A DNA stretch of 64,000 nt from Paenibacillus sp. PvR098 (lineage in GTDB: Bacteria > Bacillota > Bacilli > Paenibacillales > NBRC-103111): assembly GCF_017833255.1 (NCBI RefSeq), contig NZ_JAFIBU010000001.1, positions 372,001 through 436,000 on the forward strand. The letters run 5' to 3'. The number at the start of each line of letters is the position of its first letter. Position 1 is the stretch's first letter. Shown piece by piece: positions 6,082 through 14,698 of this stretch. A program made the translations under genes and the position numbers. A model generated the notes under the pieces. The model saw only the letters and a list, made by a program, of their open reading frames with translations, was not told the DNA's origin and made no database searches.

Positions 6082-7971
6082 TTGAATTGGATGGGAAACT
6101 TGCAGCAGCTTGGACGCTCACTGATGCTGCCGACCATAACGCTTCCCGTTGCAGCTATTTTGCTGCGTCTCGGATCGCTGCCTTGGGAACAAATGCATAT
6201 GCCCCAAATTGGGGAAATTTTAACGTTGGCCGGAACAACGATCTTTACTTATTTGCCACTGATCTTTGCCGTAGGCGTTGCGCTGGGCTTGACGGAGAGC
6301 GCGGGCATTGCCGGTATGTCTGCCTTAATCGGTCATTATATGTTCAGTGAATCTCTGAAGCATTTTCTGGGCGAATCGTTCCAGCTTGGTGTACCGGGCG
6401 GAATCTTGATCGGCCTGCTTGCGGCGGTGATTTATCACCGGGTGAAGCATATTCAGCTCCCCGAATATATTCAATTTTTCGGCGGTCCGCGGATGGTGCC
6501 GCTGCTCATGGGTCTGGCCATTTTTATATTGATCGTAATCATGATTCAGATAGGGCCTTTTCTGGAAGCGGGCATGCAAGCGCTAACGAATGTCATCTTG
6601 GGGCTTGGCGGATTCGGAACGTTCTTATACGGAATCATCCACAGGCTGCTTGTGCCTTCGGGATTGCATCATGTGTTTAATAATTTTTTCTGGTTCCAGT
6701 TGGGCGCTTACGACGCTAACGGACAGCCGGTGTTCGGCGATTTACCGCGATTTTTTGCGGGTGATCCTGAAGCGGGTTTTTATATGGCGGGATTATATCC
6801 GGTGATGATGTTTGCACTGCCGGCTATCGCGCTGGCCATTATTCAGGAAGCGCGTGAAGATTTGAAGCCGAAAATTCGCGCCACTTTTTTGACCGCGGCC
6901 TTCGCCTGCTTTTTAACCGGAGTGACGGAGCCGATCGAGTTCGCATTTTTGTTCGTGGCGCCGTATCTCTTTATTGTCCATGCCATCCTCTCGGGTTTTG
7001 CGATGTGGATCGCTTTTGCTTTGGACATACACCACGGCTTCTCGTACTCGGCAGGGGCCATCGACTTTTTGATCAATCTTCATCTGGCGAAGAACGGGCT
7101 GCTCCTGATTCCGATCGGGCTGGGCTACGGAATTGTCTATTATGTACTGTTTCGCTGGGCGATTCGTCGATTCCGGATCCCTACGCCTGGCCGCGAGGAA
7201 GGCTCGCAGCTGGAAGAGTGGGCAGGGGACATTCCTTATCGCTCACCGCTGATTCTGCAGGCACTGGGCGGTAAGAACAATATCAAGAACATTGAGGCTT
7301 GTATCACCCGCCTTCGTCTAACTCTCGTTAACGACCGTCAGATGGACACCGCGGCGCTTAAACATTTGGGCGCAGCCGGTGTCATCCGTTTGGGAGGGGG
7401 CAACGTGCAGGTGGTGTTCGGCACCTATTCCGAATTAATCCGGGAAGAGATTAATAAGGCGCTGCGCAAGGACATTGAGCAGGTGCTGTTTAATTCGCCT
7501 ATGCAGGGCCGCATGATTCCGCTCGAGGAAGTGCCGGATAAAATTTTCGCAGGGAAGCTTGTCGGTGACGGCGTGGCATTCCTCCCCGAGAAGGGGGAGC
7601 TTGTATCGCCGGTGGCTGGTAAGATCATTCATGTTTATCCATCGCTTCATGCCATAGGGATCGAGACGCAGCAAGGGCTTCAAGTACTGCTGCATATTGG
7701 TATCGACACGGCCCACCTTGAGGGTAAATACTTTACGTGCTATATCAAAGAAGGAGACCAGGTCGAGCCGGGGCAGCTGCTTGTTCGTTTCAATTTGAAT
7801 AAGGTGAAAAAGAACTGCAAATCGCTTGCGACGCCGATGCTGATCACCAATGTTGATAAGGTGAAGTCATGGAGCTTCGCGCCTTATAAAACAGTCAAGA
7901 AGGGTCAGGCGTCCGTTATGTCGGTCGTACTCAAGAATGCCGTCACAGAGGGAGGGAACGCTTTTGGTTGA
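6082..7971 (+). CDS. nagE: PTS N-acetylglucosamine-type transporter, EIICBA
   Basis: A three-domain phosphotransferase permease of about 629 residues that takes up and phosphorylates an amino sugar, most likely N-acetylglucosamine. The order is membrane EIIC (residues about 1-370; FFGGPRMVP, GLHHVFNNFFWFQ, FLTGVTEPIEF), EIIB with phosphocysteine Cys407 in IEACITRLRL, and EIIA with phosphohistidine His538 in LLHIGIDT. These motifs resemble NagE more than the glucose permease. The TTG start at 6082 lies after AGGAAAGGGGG; the ATG at 6091 is an alternative. The stop overlaps the start of ptsI. No HPr gene with a catalytic His is in the window. Confidence 0.88.
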   Translation: MNWMGNLQQLGRSLMLPTITLPVAAILLRLGSLPWEQMHMPQIGEILTLAGTTIFTYLPLIFAVGVALGLTESAGIAGMSALIGHYMFSESLKHFLGESFQLGVPGGILIGLLAAVIYHRVKHIQLPEYIQFFGGPRMVPLLMGLAIFILIVIMIQIGPFLEAGMQALTNVILGLGGFGTFLYGIIHRLLVPSGLHHVFNNFFWFQLGAYDANGQPVFGDLPRFFAGDPEAGFYMAGLYPVMMFALPAIALAIIQEAREDLKPKIRATFLTAAFACFLTGVTEPIEFAFLFVAPYLFIVHAILSGFAMWIAFALDIHHGFSYSAGAIDFLINLHLAKNGLLLIPIGLGYGIVYYVLFRWAIRRFRIPTPGREEGSQLEEWAGDIPYRSPLILQALGGKNNIKNIEACITRLRLTLVNDRQMDTAALKHLGAAGVIRLGGGNVQVVFGTYSELIREEINKALRKDIEQVLFNSPMQGRMIPLEEVPDKIFAGKLVGDGVAFLPEKGELVSPVAGKIIHVYPSLHAIGIETQQGLQVLLHIGIDTAHLEGKYFTCYIKEGDQVEPGQLLVRFNLNKVKKNCKSLATPMLITNVDKVKSWSFAPYKTVKKGQASVMSVVLKNAVTEGGNAFG

Positions 7972-9730
7972 GGGAATCGGAGCATCATCCGGTATCGCCA
8001 TGGGCAAAGCCTTTGTCATTCCGACTTGGGAATGGGACTTTCCCGAAAAGCTGATCGATGTTGCGGATTTAGCTTATGAATTCGAGCGGTTGTATGACGG
8101 AATCCATCACTCCAAGGTAGAAATTGAACAGATTAAGCAGGAATTCGTCAGTGTGCTGGGGGAAGAGCAGACACAAATTTTCGACGCTCATCTGGCCATC
8201 CTTGAAGATCCCATTTTTATGAGCGAAGTGCAGGGCATCATGCAGCGTCAGTACAAAGCGGCAGAGGTAGCGGTCAAGGAAGCGATTGAGAAATTCGTCA
8301 ATATGTTCGATCTGCTCGATGATCATTACATGAAGGAACGAGCGCTCGATATTAAGGATGTCGGAAATCGGCTGCTCAAGCATTTGCTTGGAGCGCTCGA
8401 GGAGACGCTGCCGCCTAAGGATCAACCGTATATTCTGGTAGCCAAAGAATTGATTCCGTCCCAGATGGTTCATCTAGACGTGAGCCAAACCATGGGAATT
8501 GTCACCCTGATGGGGGGCAAAACGTCTCACGTGGCTATCATGGCTCGGGCCATGAGCGTTCCTTATGTGCTCGGTCTGGAGGGTAAGCTCCAGACACCGA
8601 TTCAAAACGGCGATTACCTCATCATCGATGGAGATGAAGGCATCGTATACGTCAATCCGAATCAAGAGGTTGTCGAACAGTATGAAGCTCGAAGGGAATC
8701 TTGGAGGGCAGTTCAGGAGCAGCTTCAGAAATTAGCGCATCTGCCTTCCTGTACGGAGGATGGCTGGTCCATGCAGTTTGCGGCCAACATAAGCTCGGTC
8801 AAAGAGCTGGATTTGGTCATCCGCAACGGAGCTTCGGGCGTAGGTCTGTTTCGGACGGAATTTTTGTATATGGACCGGAGCACCTTCCCGCAAGAGGAGG
8901 AACAGTTTGTCGTATACCGTGAGGTGGCAGAACGGCTCGGAGAAAAGTCGGTCGTCATTCGGACGCTGGATATCGGCGGAGACAAACATTTGGATTATTT
9001 GGCACTTCCCGAGGAGGAGAATCCGTCACTAGGTTATCGTGCGATTCGGATTATGCTGGACCGGACGGATTTGTTTAAGACACAGCTGCGAGCTATTCTG
9101 CGAGCCAGCCATTACGGAAGCGTCAAAATCATGTATCCGATGATTTCCAGCTTAGAAGAGCTCCATAAGGCAAATGAACTGCTGGAGGAAGCCAAGCAGG
9201 AGCTGAGGAATGCGGATGTTTCTTTCAGCGAAGACATCAAGGTAGGCATTATGATCGAATTGCCTGCGTCGGTCATGATTTCGGACCTGCTGGCCCAAGA
9301 GGTGGATTTCTTTAGCATCGGCACGAATGATTTGGTTCAGTATGTACTTGCCGTAGACCGGATGAACGAACAAGTGGCGCACCTGTACGATCCCTTCCAT
9401 CCGGCTGTGCTCCGCATGCTGAAGCTCACTGTGGATAATGCCAAGCGTTTCGGCACGAATGTCAGTGTATGCGGAGAACTTGCAGGGGACATTCGTGCCC
9501 TTCCGATCTGGCTATCTCTCGGGATAAAAGAATTAAGCATGTCAGTGCAATCGATCCTGAAGGTGAAGAATAGCTTGCTGCAAAGCCGGTACAGCGATGC
9601 GGTCGGCATTTGGGACGAGCTGTCCAAATGTAAGTCCAGCTCGGCTGTGATGGATGTGCTTGGGCGATATTTGGAGACGGATTTGGCGGAGGAGACACAG
9701 CCTCCGCGGCCGGCAAGCGGCTGCCTCTAA
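7964..9730 (+). CDS. ptsI: PTS enzyme I (PEP-protein phosphotransferase)
   Basis: Takes the phosphoryl group from PEP onto a His and passes it to HPr. The 588-residue protein has the active-site His189 in GGKTSHVAIMARAM, the PEP-binding FRTEFLYMDR and RTLDIGGDK segments, and the C-terminal VCGELAGD with the conserved Cys. The TTG start at 7964 follows GGAGGG by 7 bases and overlaps the end of the transporter gene, which implies translational coupling. In B. subtilis ptsI follows ptsH; here it follows a sugar permease instead, so this enzyme I may be dedicated to amino-sugar uptake or be the general one. Confidence 0.93.
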   Translation: MVEGIGASSGIAMGKAFVIPTWEWDFPEKLIDVADLAYEFERLYDGIHHSKVEIEQIKQEFVSVLGEEQTQIFDAHLAILEDPIFMSEVQGIMQRQYKAAEVAVKEAIEKFVNMFDLLDDHYMKERALDIKDVGNRLLKHLLGALEETLPPKDQPYILVAKELIPSQMVHLDVSQTMGIVTLMGGKTSHVAIMARAMSVPYVLGLEGKLQTPIQNGDYLIIDGDEGIVYVNPNQEVVEQYEARRESWRAVQEQLQKLAHLPSCTEDGWSMQFAANISSVKELDLVIRNGASGVGLFRTEFLYMDRSTFPQEEEQFVVYREVAERLGEKSVVIRTLDIGGDKHLDYLALPEEENPSLGYRAIRIMLDRTDLFKTQLRAILRASHYGSVKIMYPMISSLEELHKANELLEEAKQELRNADVSFSEDIKVGIMIELPASVMISDLLAQEVDFFSIGTNDLVQYVLAVDRMNEQVAHLYDPFHPAVLRMLKLTVDNAKRFGTNVSVCGELAGDIRALPIWLSLGIKELSMSVQSILKVKNSLLQSRYSDAVGIWDELSKCKSSSAVMDVLGRYLETDLAEETQPPRPASGCL

Positions 9731-9744
9731 GCCGCTTGCCGTTT
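9712..9744 (+). terminator. Hairpin at the end of ptsI
   Basis: GGCAAGCGGCT (9712-9722) and AGCCGCTTGCC (9730-9740) form a perfect 11-bp stem spanning the ptsI stop codon. Only GTTTCC follows, so termination may be partial. Confidence 0.6.
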
Positions 9745-9783
9745 CCTGAGACTATAGATCAACCCCTAGGAGGAGAATGCATT

Positions 9784-10317
9784 ATGGAATTAAAAGGTTA
9801 CCGAGTGCTTGCTTTTGTAGATGAGGATTTTGAAGATTTGGAAATGTGGTATCCGGTGATGCGGCTGAGGGAAGCGGGGGCGGAGGTACATCTCGCCGGA
9901 CCCAAATCGAATACGGTGTATCATGGTAAATACGGAGTTCCGCTTACGACGGATCATGCGCTGGATGAAGTTCGTTCGGAGGAGTATATCGGGTTGTATG
10001 TCCCGGGAGGTTGGGCACCTGATAAATTACGTCGTTATGAATCCGTGCTGCGGCTTACTAGAGAGTTCCATGAAGCAGAGAAGCCGATCGCTCAGATATG
10101 TCACGCCGGTTGGGTGCTGGCATCGGCTAAAATATGCAAGGGCTACACGATGACCTCGACGCCCGGGATTAAGGACGATTTGGAGAACGCGGGAGCGATC
10201 TGGGTTGACGAAGAGGTAGTGGTTGACCGTCATATCGTATCGGGCCGTAGACCGCCGGATCTTCCCGCGTTTACGAAGACCTTCGTCGACGTTTTGGCTA
10301 GTTATTCCCGCAAGTAA
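9784..10317 (+). CDS. DJ-1/PfpI family protein
   Basis: A 177-residue class I glutamine amidotransferase-like protein of the PfpI/YraA group, which includes intracellular proteases and deglycases. The nucleophile elbow Cys is in AQICHAGWVLASA, the preceding Glu-containing loop is FEDLEMWYP, and the YVPGGWAPDKLR strand is typical. The ATG at 9784 follows TAGGAGGA. It may act in repair of glycated or stressed proteins; the exact substrate cannot be inferred. Confidence 0.87.
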   Translation: MELKGYRVLAFVDEDFEDLEMWYPVMRLREAGAEVHLAGPKSNTVYHGKYGVPLTTDHALDEVRSEEYIGLYVPGGWAPDKLRRYESVLRLTREFHEAEKPIAQICHAGWVLASAKICKGYTMTSTPGIKDDLENAGAIWVDEEVVVDRHIVSGRRPPDLPAFTKTFVDVLASYSRK

Positions 10318-10356
10318 TAGCTTCGGCAAGTAGAGAGAAGCAAGGAGCCAAGCCTA

Positions 10357-10770
10357 ATGAACTCGTTCATTCGATGGCTGCCTTCCCTGCTGTGGATGGC
10401 GGTCATTTTTTATTTATCTTCCCGAACCGGTGAAGATTTGGGCGGCTGGCTGGACTCCGTCCGCCGCTGGGTTCCGATGATGGAAGGCTTTAATTGGGGA
10501 CATTTCGCAGCCTACTTTATCTTGGCATGGACTTATTTATGGGCGCTTCGCCCCAAGCGGTTGAGCCTCGGGATTAGGCTTGTGGTCGTACTCATGTGCG
10601 TACTTTATGGTGTGACGGACGAATACCATCAGTCGTTCGTTCCGGGACGGACGCCCGATCTGATGGATCTTCGCAATGATGCTATCGGTGCCGCGTTAGC
10701 GATGCTTCTGCTCTATCTTCCGTTTGTCCGGCGTTGGTACAGCCGCCTATCCGGTGCTAAATATTACTAA
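10357..10770 (+). CDS. VanZ-like membrane protein
   Basis: A 137-residue membrane protein of the VanZ family with about four helices. The diagnostic block is YGVTDEYHQSFVPGR followed by DLMDLRNDAIGAA. VanZ of enterococci gives low-level teicoplanin tolerance; most chromosomal homologues have no assigned role. No vancomycin resistance genes are nearby. The start follows CAAGGAG. Confidence 0.87.
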   Translation: MNSFIRWLPSLLWMAVIFYLSSRTGEDLGGWLDSVRRWVPMMEGFNWGHFAAYFILAWTYLWALRPKRLSLGIRLVVVLMCVLYGVTDEYHQSFVPGRTPDLMDLRNDAIGAALAMLLLYLPFVRRWYSRLSGAKYY

Positions 10771-10857
10771 CTCACTTTCAGAAGGAAATGCTGAACGGAG
10801 GTAGAATATTTGAACATAGAGAAAGGTTTGGGTTGTCGCCAAAAAGGAGTGGTTTTG

Positions 10858-11274
10858 TTGCAGAAGCAGTGCAAATGCGGTGAGCATATGGGTATCCGCC
10901 TCCGCACCGTCATTTATCAAAACAAGGTTGAAATCGAAAATGTCCCTATTTTTTCGTGTGAAGCTTGCAGCCGCAGCGAAGTGTTCCCAGGGGTTAAGCC
11001 GGAGCTGACCGGACTGATCGGCACGCTTGGCAGCAAGCCCGGCAAGCAGCATTTGCAATTTGAAGAAGTGAGCGAAGTGGCTCATCTGATGGTAAAGGTG
11101 ACCGAGAAGAAACGGGCGGCCGATCCCGTGGAGGCCATTATTCAGGAGCGCATTAACGAGCTGCTTGATCTGCTGCTTCTTGCCCAGTCGCTGAACGACG
11201 AGCCCTGGGTTGATGATGTAAGAATGCGGTTGTCTCAAATTGCCAAACATTCCATAACGGTACACGATTTCTGA
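10858..11274 (+). CDS. Small zinc-finger-like hypothetical protein
   Basis: About 138 residues, with CKC near the N-terminus and CEAC some 30 residues later, a likely Cys4 metal site similar to YgiT/YokU-type zinc ribbons. The rest is helical and acidic. I chose the TTG at 10858 because AAGGAG lies 8 bases upstream; a TTG at 10810 after CGGAGGT is also possible and would add 16 residues. The function is unknown. It lies about 90 bases after the VanZ gene and ends in a terminator. Confidence 0.7.
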   Translation: MQKQCKCGEHMGIRLRTVIYQNKVEIENVPIFSCEACSRSEVFPGVKPELTGLIGTLGSKPGKQHLQFEEVSEVAHLMVKVTEKKRAADPVEAIIQERINELLDLLLLAQSLNDEPWVDDVRMRLSQIAKHSITVHDF

Positions 11275-11275
11275 A

Positions 11276-11302
11276 AGCCACTGCCCCGCAGTTGGCTTTT
11301 TT
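11276..11302 (+). terminator. Intrinsic terminator
   Basis: AGCCACTG (11276-11283) pairs with CAGTTGGCT (11289-11297) with one bulge, followed by a run of T to 11302. Confidence 0.75.
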
Positions 11303-11345
11303 GACTTAATTTGATACTATTATCATAGGACTAAGCCTATATTCG

Positions 11346-11374
11346 TTGCGAAACCAAGCATTTTGTCGTATGAT
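11346..11374 (+). promoter_or_regulatory. Candidate sigma-A promoter of ccpA
   Basis: TTGCGA, a 17-base spacer and TATGAT at 11369-11374, about 50 bases before the ccpA start. Confidence 0.55.
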
Positions 11375-11427
11375 AAGGCTAAATAACATGATCGCATTAT
11401 ACTTTTTAAACATTGGAGAGAATGGCC

Positions 11428-12441
11428 GTGACTGTGACAATTTATGATGTAGCAAGAGAAGCGGGCGTTTCCATGGCGACCGTTTCCCGGGTAGTCAACA
11501 ATAATCCTAACGTGAAGCCGCAAACACGGAAGAAGGTCTTCGAGGCCATTGAACGCTTAGGCTATCGACCTAACGCGGTGGCAAGAGGCTTGGCCAGTAA
11601 GAAGACGACAACCGTCGGCGTGGTCATTCCCGATATTTCCAATTCGATATTCTCAGAGGTTGCCAGAGGCATCGAGGACATCGCTAATATGTATCACTAC
11701 AATATTATTCTTTGTAACGCGGATAAGAAGAAGGATAAGGAAATCCGCGTGATTAACACGCTTCTGGAGAAGCAGGTGGACGGACTGCTCTTTATGGGGG
11801 GCGCGATTACGGACGAGCACATTCAAGCGTTCAAGACGTCTTCGGTACCGGTAGTGCTTTGCGCGACGGTGGATGAACAGAAATCCATCCCATCGGTCGA
11901 TATTGACCATGAGAAGGCGGCTTACGATGCGGTACAAGTACTGCTGCAGAACGGTCACCGTCAAATCGCCATGATTTCCGGTACCCTGCAGGATCCGACT
12001 AATGGATATGCGCGGTACCATGGCTATAAGAAGGCGATGGAAGAAGCCGGGATTCCGGTAAGTGAGGATTATGTTCGGATCGGCAATTACCGTTACGAAT
12101 CCGGTCTTGAAGTCACAAAGTATTTCTTGGAGCTGGACGAGCGTCCTACAGCTATTTTTGCGGCAACGGACGAAATGGCCATCGGAGCAGTTCATGCGCT
12201 TCAAGATAGCGGGCTGAAAGTGCCTGAAGATATATCTGTCATCAGTGTGGACAATATCCGGATGGCTTCTATGGTACGGCCGCAGCTGACGACAGTAGCT
12301 CAACCGATGTATGATATCGGTGCCGTGGCGATGCGTCTTTTAACCAAGCTGATGAATAAGGAAACGAAAGATGCCTCAGAGCTGACGCAGGTTACTTTAC
12401 CGCATGATATTATCCATAGAAATTCGGTGGCTCCACGCTAA
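11428..12441 (+). CDS. ccpA: Catabolite control protein A
   Basis: LacI-family global regulator of carbon catabolite control, which binds cre sites together with HPr or Crh phosphorylated on Ser46. The 337-residue protein has the LacI helix-turn-helix ([20 protein letters not shown]), the hinge helix [13 protein letters not shown] and a periplasmic-binding-protein-like effector domain. The whole reading strongly resembles CcpA. I chose the GTG at 11428, giving the N-terminus MTVTIYDVA usual for CcpA; it lies 7 bases after GGAGAG, whereas the ATG at 11422 is too close. acsA, a classical CcpA target, lies 4 kb downstream with a cre site. Confidence 0.93.
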   Translation: MTVTIYDVAREAGVSMATVSRVVNNNPNVKPQTRKKVFEAIERLGYRPNAVARGLASKKTTTVGVVIPDISNSIFSEVARGIEDIANMYHYNIILCNADKKKDKEIRVINTLLEKQVDGLLFMGGAITDEHIQAFKTSSVPVVLCATVDEQKSIPSVDIDHEKAAYDAVQVLLQNGHRQIAMISGTLQDPTNGYARYHGYKKAMEEAGIPVSEDYVRIGNYRYESGLEVTKYFLELDERPTAIFAATDEMAIGAVHALQDSGLKVPEDISVISVDNIRMASMVRPQLTTVAQPMYDIGAVAMRLLTKLMNKETKDASELTQVTLPHDIIHRNSVAPR

Positions 12442-12458
12442 CGTGAGCCACTTCTTTT
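12427..12458 (+). terminator. Intrinsic terminator after ccpA
   Basis: GTGGCTC and GAGCCAC (12427-12433 and 12445-12451) form a stem that overlaps the ccpA stop codon, followed by TTCTTTTT. Confidence 0.8.
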
Positions 12459-12477
12459 TGTAAAGGAGGACCTGGGT

Positions 12478-13182
12478 TTGGCCTATTCAAAAATTGGCAT
12501 TATCGGTGCGATGAAGGAAGAGATTGAGCTTTTCCACAACCACATGGATCAGGTAAGCGAATCGGTGAAAGCGGGCATAGTGTTCTACGAAGGACGGTTT
12601 CACGGACGGCAGATTGTGCTTTGCAAATCCGGTGTGGGCAAAGTGAATGCCGCGATAACTACGCAAATCCTGATCGATACATACGGGGTGGAGTCCATTG
12701 TATTTACGGGAGTGGCCGGAGCGGTGGACCCTGAGCTGAACGTGGGGGATATCGTCGTGTCTACGGAATGCCTGCAGCATGATATGGACGTGACGGCGCT
12801 CGGCTTCCCAAGGGGTACGATACCTTATGAGGCGACATCACTGTTTACTGCAGACGAGCGTTTGCGTACGCTTGCTGTAGAAGCCAGCGTCGAGTTATTC
12901 GGCGGACGGGTGAAGGAAGGGCGAGTGCTTTCCGGAGATCAGTTTATTGCGAGCCGGGAAACGGTAGCACAGTTGTACTCGGAGCTCGGCGGAGCGTGCA
13001 CGGAGATGGAAGGCGCGGCTGTAGCTCAAGCATGCTACATGAACGGAATTCCATTTGTAGTCATCCGCTCCATGTCTGATAAAGCCGATGGATCGGCGCA
13101 TGTCAACTTCGCGGAATTTACCGTACAGGCTTCGGAGAATTCGTACCGAATCGTAGATCAAATACTGAAGCGGCTGCAATAA
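12478..13182 (+). CDS. mtnN: 5'-methylthioadenosine/S-adenosylhomocysteine nucleosidase
   Basis: Cleaves adenine from methylthioadenosine and S-adenosylhomocysteine, part of methionine salvage and the activated methyl cycle. The 234-residue protein shows IGIIGAMKEE at the N-terminus, the VFTGVAGAVDP segment, the SGDQFI loop, EMEGAAVAQ (purine and ribose binding) and the catalytic Asp in RSMSDKADG. The start is TTG at 12478, seven bases after AAGGAGGA. glyQS follows after 42 bases, probably in the same operon. Confidence 0.94.
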   Translation: MAYSKIGIIGAMKEEIELFHNHMDQVSESVKAGIVFYEGRFHGRQIVLCKSGVGKVNAAITTQILIDTYGVESIVFTGVAGAVDPELNVGDIVVSTECLQHDMDVTALGFPRGTIPYEATSLFTADERLRTLAVEASVELFGGRVKEGRVLSGDQFIASRETVAQLYSELGGACTEMEGAAVAQACYMNGIPFVVIRSMSDKADGSAHVNFAEFTVQASENSYRIVDQILKRLQ

Positions 13183-13224
13183 ACTGCCGCAGCGGCTTAT
13201 TATAGAGAAGGAGAGTAGTCTACA

Positions 13225-14610
13225 ATGTCTTCTGTTACAATGGATCAGATCGTCGCTCTGGCGAAGCACAGAGGTTATATTTTTCCAGGCTCCGAGATTT
13301 ACGGGGGTCTTGCGAACACATGGGATTACGGTCCACTCGGCGTGGAGCTCAAAAACAACATTAAACGGGCATGGTGGAAAAAGTTTATCCAAGAGTCGCC
13401 CTACAATGTCGGTTTGGACGCAGCCATTTTGATGAATCCTCAAGCTTGGGTGGCTTCGGGTCATGTAGGCAATTTTAACGACCCCATGGTCGATTGCAAA
13501 AAATGTAAGGTGCGTCACCGCGCAGACAAGCTGATCGAGAACGCTTTGTCGGCCAAAGGGATCGAGATGATCGTGGACGGATTATCTTTTGCCGATATGG
13601 AGAAGTTGATAGCCGAACACCAGATCGTTTGTCCGGATTGCGGCGCAATGGATTATACAGAGATTCGCCAGTTCAATCTGATGTTCAAGACGTTCCAAGG
13701 TGTTACTGAATCAAGCGCTAACGTTGTGTATATGCGTCCGGAGACGGCGCAGGGCATCTTCGTTAACTTTAAGAATGTGCAGCGTACGATGCGCAAAAAG
13801 CTTCCATTTGGTATTGGACAAATCGGTAAGAGCTTCCGAAATGAAATTACGCCGGGCAATTTTACATTCCGGACCCGTGAATTCGAACAGATGGAGCTCG
13901 AGTTTTTCTGCAAGCCGGGAGAGGATTTGCAGTGGTTTGAGTACTGGCGCGCCTTCTGCCGTGATTGGCTGCTCGCTCTCGGTATGACGGAAGGCAGCAT
14001 TCGCCTGCGAGATCACTCGGAGGATGAGCTGTCACATTACAGTAACGGCACAACAGACATCGAATATAAATTCCCGTTCGGATGGGGCGAGCTTTGGGGT
14101 ATCGCAGATCGTACGGATTATGATTTGAAACAGCATATGACGCATTCCGGTGAGGATTTCCATTATATCGATCAAGAAACGAACGAACGATACGTTCCTT
14201 ACTGTATCGAGCCTTCGCTGGGCGCTGACCGTGTGACGCTGGCCTTTCTGATCGACGCTTACGAGGAGCAGAAGCTGGAAGGAGAAGACAGCCGTACAGT
14301 GTTGCACCTGCATCCCGCGCTGGCTCCTTACAAAGCGGCAATTTTCCCACTCTCCAAGAAGCTCTCGGAAGGCGCGAATAAAGTGTTCGCCGATTTGGCC
14401 AAGCACTTTCTGGTTGACTATGATGAAGCCGGTTCGATTGGCAAGCGGTACCGCCGCCACGACGAAATTGGTACTCCGTTCTGTATCACGTATGACTTTG
14501 AATCTGAGCAGGATGGACAGGTGACGGTTCGTGACCGCGATACCATGGAGCAAACGCGGATGCCGATCAGCGAATTGAAAGCATTCCTCGAATCGAAAAT
14601 CGAATTTTAA
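13225..14610 (+). CDS. glyQS: Glycyl-tRNA synthetase, single-chain type
   Basis: Class II synthetase of the dimeric alpha2 type, 461 residues. Motifs include the N-terminal [20 protein letters not shown], the [12 protein letters not shown] segment, motif 2 [19 protein letters not shown] and motif 3 GADRVTLAF, followed by an anticodon-binding domain. A Cys cluster (CKKCKV and CPDCGA) indicates a zinc-binding insertion. The gap to mtnN is too short for a T-box leader, unlike many Bacillales glycyl-tRNA synthetase genes. A strong terminator follows. Confidence 0.95.
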   Translation: MSSVTMDQIVALAKHRGYIFPGSEIYGGLANTWDYGPLGVELKNNIKRAWWKKFIQESPYNVGLDAAILMNPQAWVASGHVGNFNDPMVDCKKCKVRHRADKLIENALSAKGIEMIVDGLSFADMEKLIAEHQIVCPDCGAMDYTEIRQFNLMFKTFQGVTESSANVVYMRPETAQGIFVNFKNVQRTMRKKLPFGIGQIGKSFRNEITPGNFTFRTREFEQMELEFFCKPGEDLQWFEYWRAFCRDWLLALGMTEGSIRLRDHSEDELSHYSNGTTDIEYKFPFGWGELWGIADRTDYDLKQHMTHSGEDFHYIDQETNERYVPYCIEPSLGADRVTLAFLIDAYEEQKLEGEDSRTVLHLHPALAPYKAAIFPLSKKLSEGANKVFADLAKHFLVDYDEAGSIGKRYRRHDEIGTPFCITYDFESEQDGQVTVRDRDTMEQTRMPISELKAFLESKIEF

Positions 14611-14616
14611 TAGTAA

Positions 14617-14655
14617 AGCCCGCATGGACCGGTTTGAAGGTCAGCGGGCTTTTTC
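14617..14655 (+). terminator. Intrinsic terminator after glyQS
   Basis: AGCCCGC (14617-14623) and GCGGGCT (14644-14650) with an inner GGACC/GGTC pairing, then five T. Confidence 0.85.
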
Positions 14656-14698
14656 ATTTGCAGAATGGATAATCATAGGATCATTTCTTTCGGCACAT

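Noticed and set aside
14032..14625. Minus-strand open frame of 197 codons inside glyQS
   Set aside because: Antisense to a certain gene, no start signal, no family resemblance.
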